Assembly: GCA_022774865.1 (NCBI GenBank)
Contig: JALFLH010000007.1
Location: forward strand, 1 to 53,687
DNA length: 53,687 nucleotides
DNA from: Clostridiales bacterium
GTDB taxonomy: Bacteria > Bacillota > Clostridia > Oscillospirales > Oscillospiraceae
Direction: 5' to 3'
Positions within the stretch are counted from its first letter, which is position 1, and each line of letters starts with the position of its first letter. The notes beneath the pieces are model-generated. The model was given only the letters and a program-made list of their open reading frames with translations. It had not been told where the DNA came from and made no database searches. This document shows positions 32,525 through 46,794 of the stretch, piece by piece. Position numbers and translations under genes: made by a program.

Positions 32525-33733
32525 TCAGCCCTGGCAGAAGAACCGGAGCAATCCTTCGGGGAGGTGTTCGCGGATGAAGCTGCTTTCCCGGGCAATTTTT
32601 GCGGCGGCGGCCCGGGACTGGGGCAGCATTTTCAACTCCGTCAGCGCTTTCGCGTCCGCCTGGAACAGATTTCGGTTGCACGCCATGGGCAGCTCCTGCC
32701 GGTTGGCAATTCCCTCCAGTCCGGCCCAGATCAGCAGGGCGAAGGCGATGTAGGGGTTCGCGGTGGGATCGGGGGAACGCAGCTCCGCCCGGCGGTACTC
32801 TCCGGTGGCGGAGGGAATGCGGATGAGCTGGGAGCGGTTGTCGCTGGACCAGGAGATGTATTTGGGCGCCTTGTTGAAGCCCAGCCGGTGGTAGGAACGG
32901 TCGGTGGGGTTCAGAAACAGGGTCATTTCGGAAATCCGGTTGAGAATGCCGCCGATCATGCAGGGCATGGCGGTCATGTCGCCGCCCTTGACGGAGATGT
33001 TGATATGGAAGCCGCTTCCCGGCCTGTCCTGAATGGGCTTGGGGGAAAAGTCGGCGTACAGCCCGTTGCGGGCGGCAATCGTTTTGACCACGGTCTGGAA
33101 GGTGACGGCATTATCCGCGGCGGTGAGGGCGTCGGAATAGCGGAAGTCGATCTCATTTTGCCCGGGGCCTTCCTCGTGGTGGGAGGATTCCGGCTGAATG
33201 CCCATCTGTTCCAGTGTCAGGCAGATTTCCCGGCGGACGTTTTCACACTTGTCCTCCGGCGCAATGTCCATATAGCCTGCCTGATCGTAGGGAATGGCGG
33301 TGGGCTGATCGTTTTCGTCCAGTTTGAACAGGTAAAACTCCATTTCGGAGCCAAAATCAAACCGGTATCCGGCGGCTCCCGCATCGGCGACGGCCTTCTG
33401 CAGCAGGGCGCGGGTGTCACTTTCAAAGGCAGGGCCGTCCGGATAGGAGACAGCGCAGTACATCCGAACCACCCGTCCGTGTTCCGGCCGCCAGGGAAGC
33501 ACCGCCAACGTGGCGGGATCGGGATGGAGCAGAAGGTCGGAATGCACCACATCGCCGAAGCCGGCAATGGCGGAGGCATCGATGGCAATCCCGTATTCAA
33601 ACGCGCGCTTCAGTTCGGGGGGCATGATGGAAATGTTCTTCGGCCGGCCGTAAACGTCACAGAAAGCGAGGCGGATGAATTTCACATCCTCCTCCAGAAC
33701 GTACTGGATGACCTCTTGCGGTGAATATTTCAT
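32525..33733 (-). CDS. glnA: Glutamine synthetase, type I, short C-terminus
   Basis: Makes glutamine from glutamate, ammonia and ATP. Active-site blocks are present: [32 protein letters not shown] and [20 protein letters not shown]. The protein has 402 residues, against about 440-475 for most GSI. The shortfall is at the C-terminus, after [15 protein letters not shown], where the last helix and its usual ending are missing. The frame is open far upstream (to 33931) but only [12 protein letters not shown] resembles a GS start, at ATG 33733. It forms an operon with the ANTAR gene and is divergent from glnN. Confidence 0.92.
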   Translation of the reverse strand: MKYSPQEVIQYVLEEDVKFIRLAFCDVYGRPKNISIMPPELKRAFEYGIAIDASAIAGFGDVVHSDLLLHPDPATLAVLPWRPEHGRVVRMYCAVSYPDGPAFESDTRALLQKAVADAGAAGYRFDFGSEMEFYLFKLDENDQPTAIPYDQAGYMDIAPEDKCENVRREICLTLEQMGIQPESSHHEEGPGQNEIDFRYSDALTAADNAVTFQTVVKTIAARNGLYADFSPKPIQDRPGSGFHINISVKGGDMTAMPCMIGGILNRISEMTLFLNPTDRSYHRLGFNKAPKYISWSSDNRSQLIRIPSATGEYRRAELRSPDPTANPYIAFALLIWAGLEGIANRQELPMACNRNLFQADAKALTELKMLPQSRAAAAKIARESSFIREHLPEGLLRFFCQG

Positions 33734-33924
33734 TTCATATGACCTGCTTTCCTGAGAGAATGCCGCACAACAATCGAAAAATACTGGCGGAAAAGGGGGT
33801 ATTCTGCAATATGGACTACTATAGCATACCAATGCAGTTTTTTCCAGCGGTTTCTGAAAAAACTGCGGATCTGGCGGCAACTGGCAATCTACCCAATGCC
33901 CGAAAACTTTTTTTGTGCAGGGTG

Positions 33925-33953
33925 TTGACAAGTGAAAAAAAGTGGTGTAGAAT
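33925..33953 (+). promoter_or_regulatory. Consensus promoter of glnN
   Basis: TTGACA (33925-33930), 17-base spacer, TAGAAT (33948-33953). The start of transcription is expected near 33960. The glnA side of this gap (33734-33920) shows only a weak minus-strand TATAGT at 33818-33823. Confidence 0.82.
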
Positions 33954-33967
33954 GCTTTCCATCAAGA

Positions 33968-34010
33968 CAAAGGCGTCTTTGAGCGATGGCTCATTGACGC
34001 CTTTTTTGTT
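33968..34010 (+). terminator. Intrinsic terminator in the glnN leader (candidate attenuator)
   Basis: AAAGGCGTC (33969-33977) pairs with GACGCCTTT (33996-34004), with an inner TGAGC/GCTCA stem, followed by TTTTTTGTTTTATTTTT. It begins within about 10 bases of the predicted transcription start and ends about 30 bases before the glnN ATG. Glutamine synthesis from this promoter therefore requires read-through. The ANTAR regulator nearby is the natural candidate, but I could not find the canonical two-hexaloop target. Confidence 0.82.
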
Positions 34011-34038
34011 TTATTTTTGCAAGAGAAGGAGAATCAAT

Positions 34039-36135
34039 ATGGATACTGTTTCTGATTATTTCGGCTGCATGGTTTTTGACGACCGTGAAATGAAGGCTAA
34101 TCTGTCCGCTGATATTTACCAGTCCCTGCGCAAGACCATTGACGAGGGCGCCAAGCTGGATCCCTCCGTCGCCAACGCAGTGGCGGCCGCCATGAAGGAC
34201 TGGGCGGTTGCCCGGGGCGCGACCCACTATACCCACTGGTTCCAGCCGTTGACCGGCATCACCGCAGAAAAGCATGACAGCTTCATCTCCCCCGCGCCCG
34301 ACGGCGGTGTCATCATGGATTTCTCCGGCAAGGAGCTGATCAAGGGCGAGCCGGACGCGTCCAGCTTCCCCTCCGGCGGTCTGCGCGCCACTTTCGAGGC
34401 CCGGGGCTACACCGCCTGGGACCCCACCTCCTATGCGTTTATCAAGGGCAAGACCCTGTGCATCCCCACCGCGTTCTGCTCCTACGGCGGCGAAGCGCTG
34501 GACAAAAAGACCCCGCTGCTGCGCTCCATGGAGGCGCTGAACCGGCAGGCCATGCGGATTCTGAAGCTGTTCGGCAATACCGATGTGAAATGCGTCCGCA
34601 CCTCCGTCGGCCCGGAGCAGGAGTATTTCCTGGTGCCCAAGGAGCTGTATGAAAAGCGCAAGGATCTGATCTACACCGGCCGCACCCTCTTCGGCGCCAA
34701 GCCCCCCAAGGGTCAGGAAATGGATGACCATTACTTTGGCGTGATCAAGCCCCGCGTGGCCGCCTATATGGCCGACCTGAACGAGGAACTGTGGAAGCTG
34801 GGCATTCTGGCCAAGACCGAGCACAACGAGGTGGCTCCCGCCCAGCATGAACTGGCGCCGATTTACACCACCACCAACGTGGCCACCGACCACAACCAGT
34901 TGACCATGGAAATCATGCAGAAGGTCGCCGCCAAGCATGGTCTGGTGTGCCTGCTCCACGAGAAGCCCTTCGCCGGTGTCAACGGCTCCGGCAAGCACAA
35001 CAACTGGTCCATTGCCACCGATACCGGCGTGAACCTGCTGTCCCCCGGCGAGACCCCCTATGAGAACGCCCAGTTCCTGCTGTTCCTGTGCGCGGTTATC
35101 AAGGCGGTGGACGACTATCAGGATCTGCTGCGGATTGCCGTGGCAACCGCCGGCAACGATCACCGGCTGGGCGCCAACGAAGCGCCTCCCGCCGTGGTTT
35201 CCATCTTCCTGGGCGACGAGCTGATGGGCATTCTGGATGCCATTGAGAACGATACCCCCTACGAGGGCACCAAGAAGACCACCATGAAGCTGGGCGTGGA
35301 TGTCCTGCCCCGGTTTGCCCGTGATACCACCGACCGGAACCGGACGTCCCCCTTCGCTTTCACCGGCAACAAGTTTGAATTCCGGATGCTGGGCTCCTCC
35401 AACTCCATCGCCTGCGCCAATATCATGCTGAACGCCGCCGTGGCCGAATCCCTGAAGATCTACGCCGACCGTCTGGAGGGCGCGGAGGACTTTGAGACGG
35501 CGCTGCACGACATGATTAAAAAGACCATCAAGGATCACAAGCGAATCCTTTTCAACGGCAACGGCTATGACGCCGCCTGGATCAAGGAGGCTACCGAGGT
35601 TCGCGGCCTGTGCAACTATCCCACCACACCCGACTGTATGCCTCATCTGCTGGACAAGAAGAACGTGGATATGCTCACCAGACACAAGGTTTACTCCGTC
35701 TCTGAGCTGGAGTCCCGCTGTGAGATCATGCTGGAAAACTACTGCAAGACCGTGCTGATCGAGGCAAGCACCATGGTGGATATGGCGCGCAAGGAGATTC
35801 TGCCCGCCGTGGAGCGCTACGCTGCGGATCTGGCCGCCGGCGCGGCAAAGAAGCAGGCTGTGGTTCCGGAGGCCGGGTGCTGCTATGAAAAAGGCCTGAT
35901 CGGCAGACTGTCTGCCATGACTGACCAGATTGCCATCAAGACCGATGAACTGGACGGCGCGATTCTGGAAGCAAAGGGCATTGAGGATTCCGCAGAGCAG
36001 TCCTGCTTCATCCGTGACGAGGTGCTTCCGAAGATGAGCAGCCTGCGGGCTGTCGCCGACGAGGCCGAATCCGTCACCGCAGAGAGCTACTGGCCTTTCC
36101 CCACCTACGGCGATCTGCTGTTCGGCGTGCGCTAA
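34039..36135 (+). CDS. glnN: Glutamine synthetase, type III (GlnN)
   Basis: Large GS form of about 700 residues (here 698) found in many anaerobes. It contains [58 protein letters not shown] and [22 protein letters not shown], the GSIII versions of the active-site blocks. The frame is open upstream to 33721, but that part runs through the promoter and terminator. ATG 34039 with GAAGGAG is the real start. It is separately promoted and transcribed away from glnA. Confidence 0.96.
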   Translation: MDTVSDYFGCMVFDDREMKANLSADIYQSLRKTIDEGAKLDPSVANAVAAAMKDWAVARGATHYTHWFQPLTGITAEKHDSFISPAPDGGVIMDFSGKELIKGEPDASSFPSGGLRATFEARGYTAWDPTSYAFIKGKTLCIPTAFCSYGGEALDKKTPLLRSMEALNRQAMRILKLFGNTDVKCVRTSVGPEQEYFLVPKELYEKRKDLIYTGRTLFGAKPPKGQEMDDHYFGVIKPRVAAYMADLNEELWKLGILAKTEHNEVAPAQHELAPIYTTTNVATDHNQLTMEIMQKVAAKHGLVCLLHEKPFAGVNGSGKHNNWSIATDTGVNLLSPGETPYENAQFLLFLCAVIKAVDDYQDLLRIAVATAGNDHRLGANEAPPAVVSIFLGDELMGILDAIENDTPYEGTKKTTMKLGVDVLPRFARDTTDRNRTSPFAFTGNKFEFRMLGSSNSIACANIMLNAAVAESLKIYADRLEGAEDFETALHDMIKKTIKDHKRILFNGNGYDAAWIKEATEVRGLCNYPTTPDCMPHLLDKKNVDMLTRHKVYSVSELESRCEIMLENYCKTVLIEASTMVDMARKEILPAVERYAADLAAGAAKKQAVVPEAGCCYEKGLIGRLSAMTDQIAIKTDELDGAILEAKGIEDSAEQSCFIRDEVLPKMSSLRAVADEAESVTAESYWPFPTYGDLLFGVR

Positions 36136-36170
36136 GGCCCATTTCGCTTGATACACAACAAAAAAGCTCC

Positions 36171-36200
36171 GGGAGAGCCGCAAAATCCAGCGGCTCTCCC
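36171..36200 (+). terminator. Hairpin after glnN
   Basis: GGGAGAGCCGC (36171-36181) pairs with GCGGCTCTCCC (36190-36200). The following sequence is not a clean T-run, so termination may be partial. Confidence 0.5.
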
Positions 36201-36221
36201 TGCACTTGCTTATACAGGTTC

Positions 36222-36249
36222 TTGACAAATTGCTTGAAATGTTTATGAT
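36222..36249 (+). promoter_or_regulatory. Promoter of asnB and the downstream gene run
   Basis: TTGACA (36222-36227), 16-base spacer, TATGAT (36244-36249), 54 bases before the asnB ATG. Confidence 0.75.
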
Positions 36250-36303
36250 AACATTGAAAGCATGTCGGGAAATAGCCAACAAAGAGAAAGAGGAGGCGGA
36301 CCT

Positions 36304-37881
36304 ATGTGTTCGATTATCGGCTATTGCGGCCACTGCGCCGACATGGAAAAATTTCAGACAGGCTTTCAGCGTACCTTATCCCGCGGCCCCGATGACAGCC
36401 GGGTTGTAAAGGCGGGAGCGGGACTTTTGGGTTTTCACCGCCTGGCCATTATGGGACTGCATCCCGAAGGAATGCAGCCGTTTTCGCTGGACGGCAGCTA
36501 CGTGGTGTGCAACGGCGAGATCTACGGCTTTGAGAAGCTCCGGGAGAAACTGCGCCCGAAATACGAATTTCACAGTGATAGCGACTGCGAGGTGCTGCTG
36601 CCGCTGTACCGGGAATACGGTACGGATATGTTTGCCATGCTGGACGCCGAGTTCGCGATGGTACTCTATGACGCACAGTCCGATTCATTTGTGGCAGCAC
36701 GGGACCCCATCGGCATCCGTCCGCTGTATTACGGTTATGACCCGGCCGGAACGATCATCTTTGCCAGTGAGCCGAAAAACCTGCTGGGTCTGACGGATCG
36801 GATTCTGCCTTTCCCGCCGGGACACTATTATAAAGACGGCAAGTTCGTCTGCTACCGGGATCTGACAAAGGTAGCGCACGTGGTCACCGACGATGTGGAG
36901 ACAGTCTGCGCCAACATTCACGAGAAGCTGGTTGCGGGCGTGCGCAAGCGTCTGGTGGCGGACGCCAAGGTGGGCTTTCTGCTCAGCGGCGGCCTGGATT
37001 CCTCGCTGGTCTGCGCCATTGCGGCGCGGGAGAGCACGGCTCCGATTAAAACCTTTGCCATCGGCATGAGCGGCGACGCCATCGACCTGAAGTATGCCAG
37101 GGAAGTGGCCGACTACATCGGCAGCGACCATACCGCGGTGATCATCTCCAGGGAGGATGTGCTGGCGGCGCTGGAGCCGGTGATTGCGCTGCTGGGTACC
37201 TTCGACATCACCACCATCCGGGCCAGCATCGGTATGTATCTGGTATGCAAATACATCCATGAAAACACCGATATCCGGGTGCTGCTCACCGGTGAAATCT
37301 CCGACGAGCTGTTCGGCTACAAGTACACGGATTTCGCTCCCTCCGCCGAAGCGTTCCAGACGGAAGCAGCCAAGCGCATCCGGGAACTGCATATGTACGA
37401 TGTGCTGCGGGCCGACCGGTGCATCAGCGTCAATTCGCTGGAGGCGCGGGTTCCCTTCGGCGATCTGGACTTTGCTTCCTATGTCATGTCCATTGACCCG
37501 GAAATGAAGCTGAACAAGTACGGCAAGGGAAAATATCTGCTGCGTCACGCCTTCGAGGGGGATTATCTTCCCTTTGACATTCTGTACCGCGAGAAGGCGG
37601 CTTTCTCCGACGCGGTGGGTCATTCCATGGTGAATTACCTGAAAGAGTACGCGGAAAACTATTACACGGACGAAGAATTTGAAGAAAAACGCAGACGGTA
37701 TGACCATGCGCAGCCGTTTACCAAGGAGTCACTGCTCTACCGGGAGATCTTCGAAAAGTATTACCCCGGTCAGGGACAGATGATTGTGGACTTCTGGATG
37801 CCCAACAAAAGCTGGGAAGGCTGCAATGTGAACGATCCGTCCGCACGGGTGCTGTCCAACTACGGCGACAGCGGAAAATAA
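36304..37881 (+). CDS. asnB: Asparagine synthase (glutamine-hydrolysing) AsnB
   Basis: Makes asparagine from aspartate, glutamine and ATP. The start ATG 36304 puts the nucleophilic Cys at position 2 (MCSIIGYCGH) and follows AGAGGAGG; the frame before it is not used. The N-terminal Ntn glutaminase has SRGPDDS, GFHRLAIMG and CNGEIYG. The synthetase domain has the PP-loop SGGLDSS (228-234) and GEISDELFGYKY. The 525-residue length is complete. In contrast to PurF upstream, its glutaminase site is intact. Confidence 0.95.
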   Translation: MCSIIGYCGHCADMEKFQTGFQRTLSRGPDDSRVVKAGAGLLGFHRLAIMGLHPEGMQPFSLDGSYVVCNGEIYGFEKLREKLRPKYEFHSDSDCEVLLPLYREYGTDMFAMLDAEFAMVLYDAQSDSFVAARDPIGIRPLYYGYDPAGTIIFASEPKNLLGLTDRILPFPPGHYYKDGKFVCYRDLTKVAHVVTDDVETVCANIHEKLVAGVRKRLVADAKVGFLLSGGLDSSLVCAIAARESTAPIKTFAIGMSGDAIDLKYAREVADYIGSDHTAVIISREDVLAALEPVIALLGTFDITTIRASIGMYLVCKYIHENTDIRVLLTGEISDELFGYKYTDFAPSAEAFQTEAAKRIRELHMYDVLRADRCISVNSLEARVPFGDLDFASYVMSIDPEMKLNKYGKGKYLLRHAFEGDYLPFDILYREKAAFSDAVGHSMVNYLKEYAENYYTDEEFEEKRRRYDHAQPFTKESLLYREIFEKYYPGQGQMIVDFWMPNKSWEGCNVNDPSARVLSNYGDSGK

Positions 37882-37894
37882 AGGCGCCTCCTGA

Positions 37895-39220
<1,326 letters not shown>

Positions 39221-39231
39221 AAGGAGATGCC

Positions 39232-40653
39232 ATGGAAGAGAATCGCTGCTATGAATCCCCCCTGTCCAGCCGCTATGCGTCGGAATATATGCTGACGCTG
39301 TTCTCGGCGCGGACACGCATCGAAACCTGGAGAAAGCTGTGGGTATCCCTTGCCCGGGCTGAAATGGAGCTGGGTCTGCCCATTACCCAGGCGCAGGTTG
39401 ACCAGTTGGAAGCCCATGTGAAGGATATTGACTTTGAATGCGCCAAGCAGCGGGAGAAAGAGGTGCGCCATGACGTAATGGCGCACGTCTACGCCTACGG
39501 CCAGGTGGCGCCGGATGCCGCCGGCATCATTCATCTGGGCGCCACAAGCTGCTATGTGACCGATAACGGCGACCTGATCCTGTACCGGGACGGCCTGCGC
39601 TACCTGCGGGAGGAGCTGCGCAAGGTGATTGCAAATCTGGCCGTGTTTGCCGAAAAATACAAGGCCATGCCCACGCTGGGCTATACCCATTATCAGCCCG
39701 CTCAGCTCGTGACCGTGGGCAAGCGGGCCACGCTGTGGATGCAGGATCTGCTGGCGGATCTGGAGGAACTGGATTTTGTGCTGGGCAGTATCAAATTCCT
39801 CGGCTGCCGGGGCACCACGGGCACGGAAGCCAGCTTTTTGGAGCTGTTTGAGGGGGATACCGCCAAAATCGATGAAATGAACCGTCGGATTGCCGGGGAT
39901 TTCGGCTTCGACGGCTGCTTTGCTGTCTGTGGCCAGACCTATCCGAGAAAATTCGACAGCCGCATTTTGAACTGCCTGTCCTCCATTGCCCAGAGCTGCT
40001 ACCGGATGGCAAACGACATCCGCCTGCTGCAGCATGACCGGCAGGTGGAAGAGCCCTTTGAGAAAAATCAGATCGGCTCTTCCGCCATGGCTTACAAGCG
40101 CAACCCCATGCGCTGTGAGCGGATCTGCTCCCTGAGCCGCTATCTGATGGCCGACGCCATGAACGCCCCCATGACTGCCTCCGTGCAGTGGCTGGAGCGG
40201 ACGCTGGACGATTCGGCCAACCGCCGGATTTCCATGCCCGAGGGCTTCCTCTGCGCCGACGCGGTGCTGCGGCTGGCGCAGAATGTGACCGACGGTCTGC
40301 ACGTCAACGAAAAGATCGTGGAGAAAACCGTGCGGGAATATCTGCCCTTTATCGCCACGGAGAACCTGATGATGGAGGGCGTGAAGCGGGGCGGAAACCG
40401 CCAGCAGCTTCACGAGATCATCCGAAGCTGTTCCATGGACGCCACGGCGAAGATGAAGGCCGGCGAGCCCTGGGATCTGCTGGCCGATCTGGCGGAGCAT
40501 CCGGAATTCTCCATGACCAAGGACGAAATGGAGCAGGTGCTGGATCCGAAGCTCTACACCGGCCGCTGCGCTGAACAGGTCGAGCGTTTTCTGGAAATGG
40601 TGAAGCCCCGGATCGCGGGTGTCCGTCAGGAAAACGCGGAGATCAATGTATAA
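39232..40653 (+). CDS. purB: Adenylosuccinate lyase PurB
   Basis: Acts twice in purine synthesis (SAICAR to AICAR, and adenylosuccinate to AMP). The fumarase-superfamily signature GSSAMAYKRNPMRCE lies near residue 280, the TSCYVTDN block near residue 104 and GYTHYQPAQL near 150. The 473 residues are normal. It starts 11 bases after purA, so it serves both this run and the divergent purine operon, which lacks purB. Confidence 0.97.
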   Translation: MEENRCYESPLSSRYASEYMLTLFSARTRIETWRKLWVSLARAEMELGLPITQAQVDQLEAHVKDIDFECAKQREKEVRHDVMAHVYAYGQVAPDAAGIIHLGATSCYVTDNGDLILYRDGLRYLREELRKVIANLAVFAEKYKAMPTLGYTHYQPAQLVTVGKRATLWMQDLLADLEELDFVLGSIKFLGCRGTTGTEASFLELFEGDTAKIDEMNRRIAGDFGFDGCFAVCGQTYPRKFDSRILNCLSSIAQSCYRMANDIRLLQHDRQVEEPFEKNQIGSSAMAYKRNPMRCERICSLSRYLMADAMNAPMTASVQWLERTLDDSANRRISMPEGFLCADAVLRLAQNVTDGLHVNEKIVEKTVREYLPFIATENLMMEGVKRGGNRQQLHEIIRSCSMDATAKMKAGEPWDLLADLAEHPEFSMTKDEMEQVLDPKLYTGRCAEQVERFLEMVKPRIAGVRQENAEINV

Positions 40654-40667
40654 CGGGAGGATAAAGC

Positions 40668-42218
40668 GTGGAAGAAAAAGTTCTTGTTTTGGATTTTGGC
40701 GGCCAGTATAACCAACTCATTGCCCGGCGGGTGCGGGAATGCAATGTATACTGCGAAATCAAGCCCTATACCACATCCATGGATGAAATCCGAAAGTTCC
40801 ATCCCATCGGCATCATTTTCACCGGTGGCCCCAATTCCGTGTATCTGGACAGCGCGCCCCATGTGGACCCGGCCATCTTTGAAATGGGCGTTCCCGTGCT
40901 GGGTATCTGCTATGGCTGCCAGCTCATGGCCCATACGCTGGGCGGCAGGGTCACCGCGGCCCAGGACGATTCCGCCCGGGAGTACGGCAAGACCGAGACA
41001 TACTATGATACCACCTGTAAGCTTTTCAAGGGTCTGCCGGAGCAGGGCATTTCCTGGATGAGCCACGGCGACTATATGGCAAAGGTGCCGGACGGCTTTG
41101 CCCTGGTGGGACATACCAAGGCTTGCCCCAACGTGGCCATTGCCGACGAGCGCCGGGGCTTTTACGGGGTGCAGTTCCACCCGGAGGTAAACCACACCCA
41201 GCACGGCACCGATATGATCCGCAATTTCCTGTATGAGGTGTGCCACGCCAGGGGCGAATGGACCATGGACGATTTCTGCAAGCGCACCGTGGCCCGGCTG
41301 CGGGAGAAAATCGGCCCCACGGGCCGGGTGCTTCTGGCCCTGTCCGGCGGCGTGGATTCCTCCGTGCTGGCGGCGCTGCTTGCCGAGGCGGTAGGCGACC
41401 GGCTGACGGCGGTCTTTGTGGATCACGGCTGTATGCGCAAGAACGAGGGCGACGAGGTGGAAGCCGCGTTCGCCAAGTGGGATATGCACTTCGTCCGGGT
41501 CAACGCCCAGGAACGCTTCCTCAGCAAGCTGAAGGGCGTCACCGATCCCCAGCGCAAGCGCCAGATCATCGGTGCGGAATTCGGCTATGTATTTCTGGAC
41601 GAGGCAATGAAATTCGGCATCACCAAGGATGACTTTTTTGCCCAGGGCACCATTTATCCCGATGTGATTGAGTCCGGCGCGGGCAATGCGGACGTAATCA
41701 AGAGCCATCACAATAAGCTGCTGCCCAAGGAAGTCATCGAGCAGTTCAAGGAGGTTCTGGAGCCGCTGGATCATCTGTTCAAGGACGAAACCCGCCAGCT
41801 TGGCCGGGAGCTGGGCCTGCCCAGCTATCTGGTGGACCGCCAGCCCTTCCCCGGCCCCGGTCTGGCCATTCGGATTCTGGGAGACGTAACCGCCGAAAAG
41901 CTGGACATTCTGCGGGAGGCGGACGCCATCTTCCGGGAGGAGATCGGCAGGAGCGACTGCCGGGAAATGTGCAGCCAGTATTTCGCCGTGCTGACCAACG
42001 CCAAGAGCGTGGGCGTCATGGGCGACGGGCGAACCTATGAAAATACGCTGGCGCTGCGCAGCGTCACCACCTCCGATTTCATGACCGCCGAGTGGACGCG
42101 GATTCCCTATGACGTACTGGACCGGGTAAGCGTTCGCATTGTCAACGAGGTGCCCCACATCAACCGGATTGTATACGATATCACGTCCAAACCGCCGGCC
42201 ACGGTGGAATGGGAATAA
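40668..42218 (+). CDS. guaA: GMP synthase (glutamine-hydrolysing) GuaA
   Basis: Aminates XMP to GMP. GTG start at 40668 after GGGAGG. The class I glutaminase domain has the nucleophile in GICYGCQLM (C81) and the His-Glu pair in GVQFHPEV. The PP-loop is [10 protein letters not shown]. The C-terminal dimerisation domain ends [17 protein letters not shown], the classic GuaA ending. The 516 residues are complete. No guaB is in the window. Confidence 0.97.
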   Translation: MEEKVLVLDFGGQYNQLIARRVRECNVYCEIKPYTTSMDEIRKFHPIGIIFTGGPNSVYLDSAPHVDPAIFEMGVPVLGICYGCQLMAHTLGGRVTAAQDDSAREYGKTETYYDTTCKLFKGLPEQGISWMSHGDYMAKVPDGFALVGHTKACPNVAIADERRGFYGVQFHPEVNHTQHGTDMIRNFLYEVCHARGEWTMDDFCKRTVARLREKIGPTGRVLLALSGGVDSSVLAALLAEAVGDRLTAVFVDHGCMRKNEGDEVEAAFAKWDMHFVRVNAQERFLSKLKGVTDPQRKRQIIGAEFGYVFLDEAMKFGITKDDFFAQGTIYPDVIESGAGNADVIKSHHNKLLPKEVIEQFKEVLEPLDHLFKDETRQLGRELGLPSYLVDRQPFPGPGLAIRILGDVTAEKLDILREADAIFREEIGRSDCREMCSQYFAVLTNAKSVGVMGDGRTYENTLALRSVTTSDFMTAEWTRIPYDVLDRVSVRIVNEVPHINRIVYDITSKPPATVEWE

Positions 42219-42229
42219 CAATCGCCATT

Positions 42230-42249
42230 GGGGCGGCTCCGGCCGCCCC
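42230..42249 (+). other. GC-rich hairpin between guaA and glmS
   Basis: GGGGCGGC-TCCG-GCCGCCCC is a perfect 8-bp stem with a tetraloop, without a T-run. It may pause, stabilise or process the mRNA. The 55-base gap is too short for a glmS ribozyme. Confidence 0.5.
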
Positions 42250-42273
42250 ACGCAAGATTCAGGAGGATTTTTT

Positions 42274-45739
<3,466 letters not shown>

Positions 45740-45750
45740 TTCAAAAATTG

Positions 45751-45783
45751 AGCCGCCGGAGGCCATACCCCCGGCGGCTTTTA
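45751..45783. terminator. Bidirectional terminator between pyrG and the Nudix gene
   Basis: GCCGCCGG (45752-45759) pairs with CCGGCGGC (45771-45778), then TTTTA. On the minus strand the stem is followed by CAATTTTTG. It overlaps the last codon of the Nudix gene. Confidence 0.85.
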
Positions 45784-46356
45784 CAGCATCTGTACTTTTT
45801 CGGTCAGCTTGGCGTAGATCCGCTTGATGAACCAGGGCTCGGTGGATTGATTCGGGATATCCGCCACGTCAATCCACGCCACGGCGCTGTTTTCGTCCGG
45901 TTTGCAGCGCAGGGGCGCGGCGGGATCGGCTTCAAACAGATAGGTCACATTCAGGTGCAGATGACTGGAGACGTAGTGCCCGTGCTTTTCGTGCCCGTCC
46001 ACGGTCAGAATCTCCAGAGAAAAGATCTCCGGCGTGAGCAGGCGCAGCGCCCCCACGCCGCTTTCCTCTGCCACCTCTTTTCCCGCCACGGCCCGCAAAT
46101 CCCAGTCCCCGTCGGCGTGGCCGCCCAACCACGCCCAGGAGTGGTAGAGATTATGGTAGGCCATCAGCACCCGGCTGCGGTCGGGGCTGACCACCCAGGC
46201 CGACGCGGTCAGGTGCGCGGCAGCGTTATTCCGGGTCACAATGTCCATCCCGCTGCGCAGCCAGCCGAGGAGCAGCTCACGATCGCGCTGTTCCTGCTCG
46301 TTGTATGGGCGAAAAGCCTGGAGCTGTGCCAGCAGACTTTCTTTTTGCTCCATCAT
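45781..46356 (-). CDS. Nudix hydrolase family protein
   Basis: Hydrolyses some nucleoside-diphosphate-linked compound; the substrate is unknown. Residues about 85-125 hold the Nudix box: GGHADGD, then KEVAEESGV with the catalytic EE pair. The first Glu of the textbook box is Trp and the Arg is Lys, both tolerated in the family. The 191-residue protein starts at ATG 46356 (a second ATG follows directly), overlapping the stop of the EamA gene. Last gene of a minus-strand trio. Confidence 0.82.
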   Translation of the reverse strand: MMEQKESLLAQLQAFRPYNEQEQRDRELLLGWLRSGMDIVTRNNAAAHLTASAWVVSPDRSRVLMAYHNLYHSWAWLGGHADGDWDLRAVAGKEVAEESGVGALRLLTPEIFSLEILTVDGHEKHGHYVSSHLHLNVTYLFEADPAAPLRCKPDENSAVAWIDVADIPNQSTEPWFIKRIYAKLTEKVQML

Positions 46357-46766
46357 AATACCATCACCAGCGTCCCGGCGGCAATCAGAATGGTGCCGAT
46401 CAGAGATTTGACATTGAACTTCTCGTGCAGAAAGATAAAGGACAGTGCCAGCGTAATCACCACGCTGAGCTTGTCGATGGGCACCACCTTGGATACGTCG
46501 CCGAGCTGCAGCGCCCGGTAATAGCACAGCCAGGAGGCGCCGGTGGCCAGACCGGAAAGAATCAAAAAAATCCAGCTTTTCTGGCTGATGGAGCCGATGC
46601 CCTTCTGGGCGTCGGTGAGAAACACCATGCCCCAGGACATGGCCAGCACCACGCAGGTGCGCAGGGCGGTGGCCAGATTGGAATTGACACCGTCAATTCC
46701 AACTTTGGCCAGAATGGAGGTCAGCGCCGCGAATACGGCGGAGAGCAGGGCAAATACAAACCACAT
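46353..46766 (-). CDS. EamA-family membrane protein (four-helix half-transporter)
   Basis: The 137-residue protein has four predicted membrane helices and matches one EamA repeat (AALTSILAKVGIDGVNSNLATALRT near the start, FLHEKFNVKSLIGTILIAAG at the end). Full DMT transporters carry two repeats; single-repeat forms act as dimers. The substrate is unknown. It is co-transcribed with the cardiolipin synthase (28-base gap) and the Nudix gene (overlap). Confidence 0.85.
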   Translation of the reverse strand: MWFVFALLSAVFAALTSILAKVGIDGVNSNLATALRTCVVLAMSWGMVFLTDAQKGIGSISQKSWIFLILSGLATGASWLCYYRALQLGDVSKVVPIDKLSVVITLALSFIFLHEKFNVKSLIGTILIAAGTLVMVL

Positions 46767-46794
46767 AAGACTTTCTCCTTTTCACATGGACGAT

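Noticed and set aside
33954..34038. Canonical ANTAR target (two hexaloop hairpins) in the glnN leader
   Set aside because: Only one hairpin fits between the promoter and the gene, and its loop does not show the expected A1/G4 hexaloop pattern, so I list it only as a terminator.
33721..34038. N-terminal extension of glnN from 33721
   Set aside because: The extension would translate the promoter and terminator and has no similarity to GSIII. ATG 34039 has a good ribosome site.
42219..42273. glmS ribozyme upstream of glmS
   Set aside because: The gap after guaA is only 55 bases and holds one simple hairpin, far too short for the ribozyme core.
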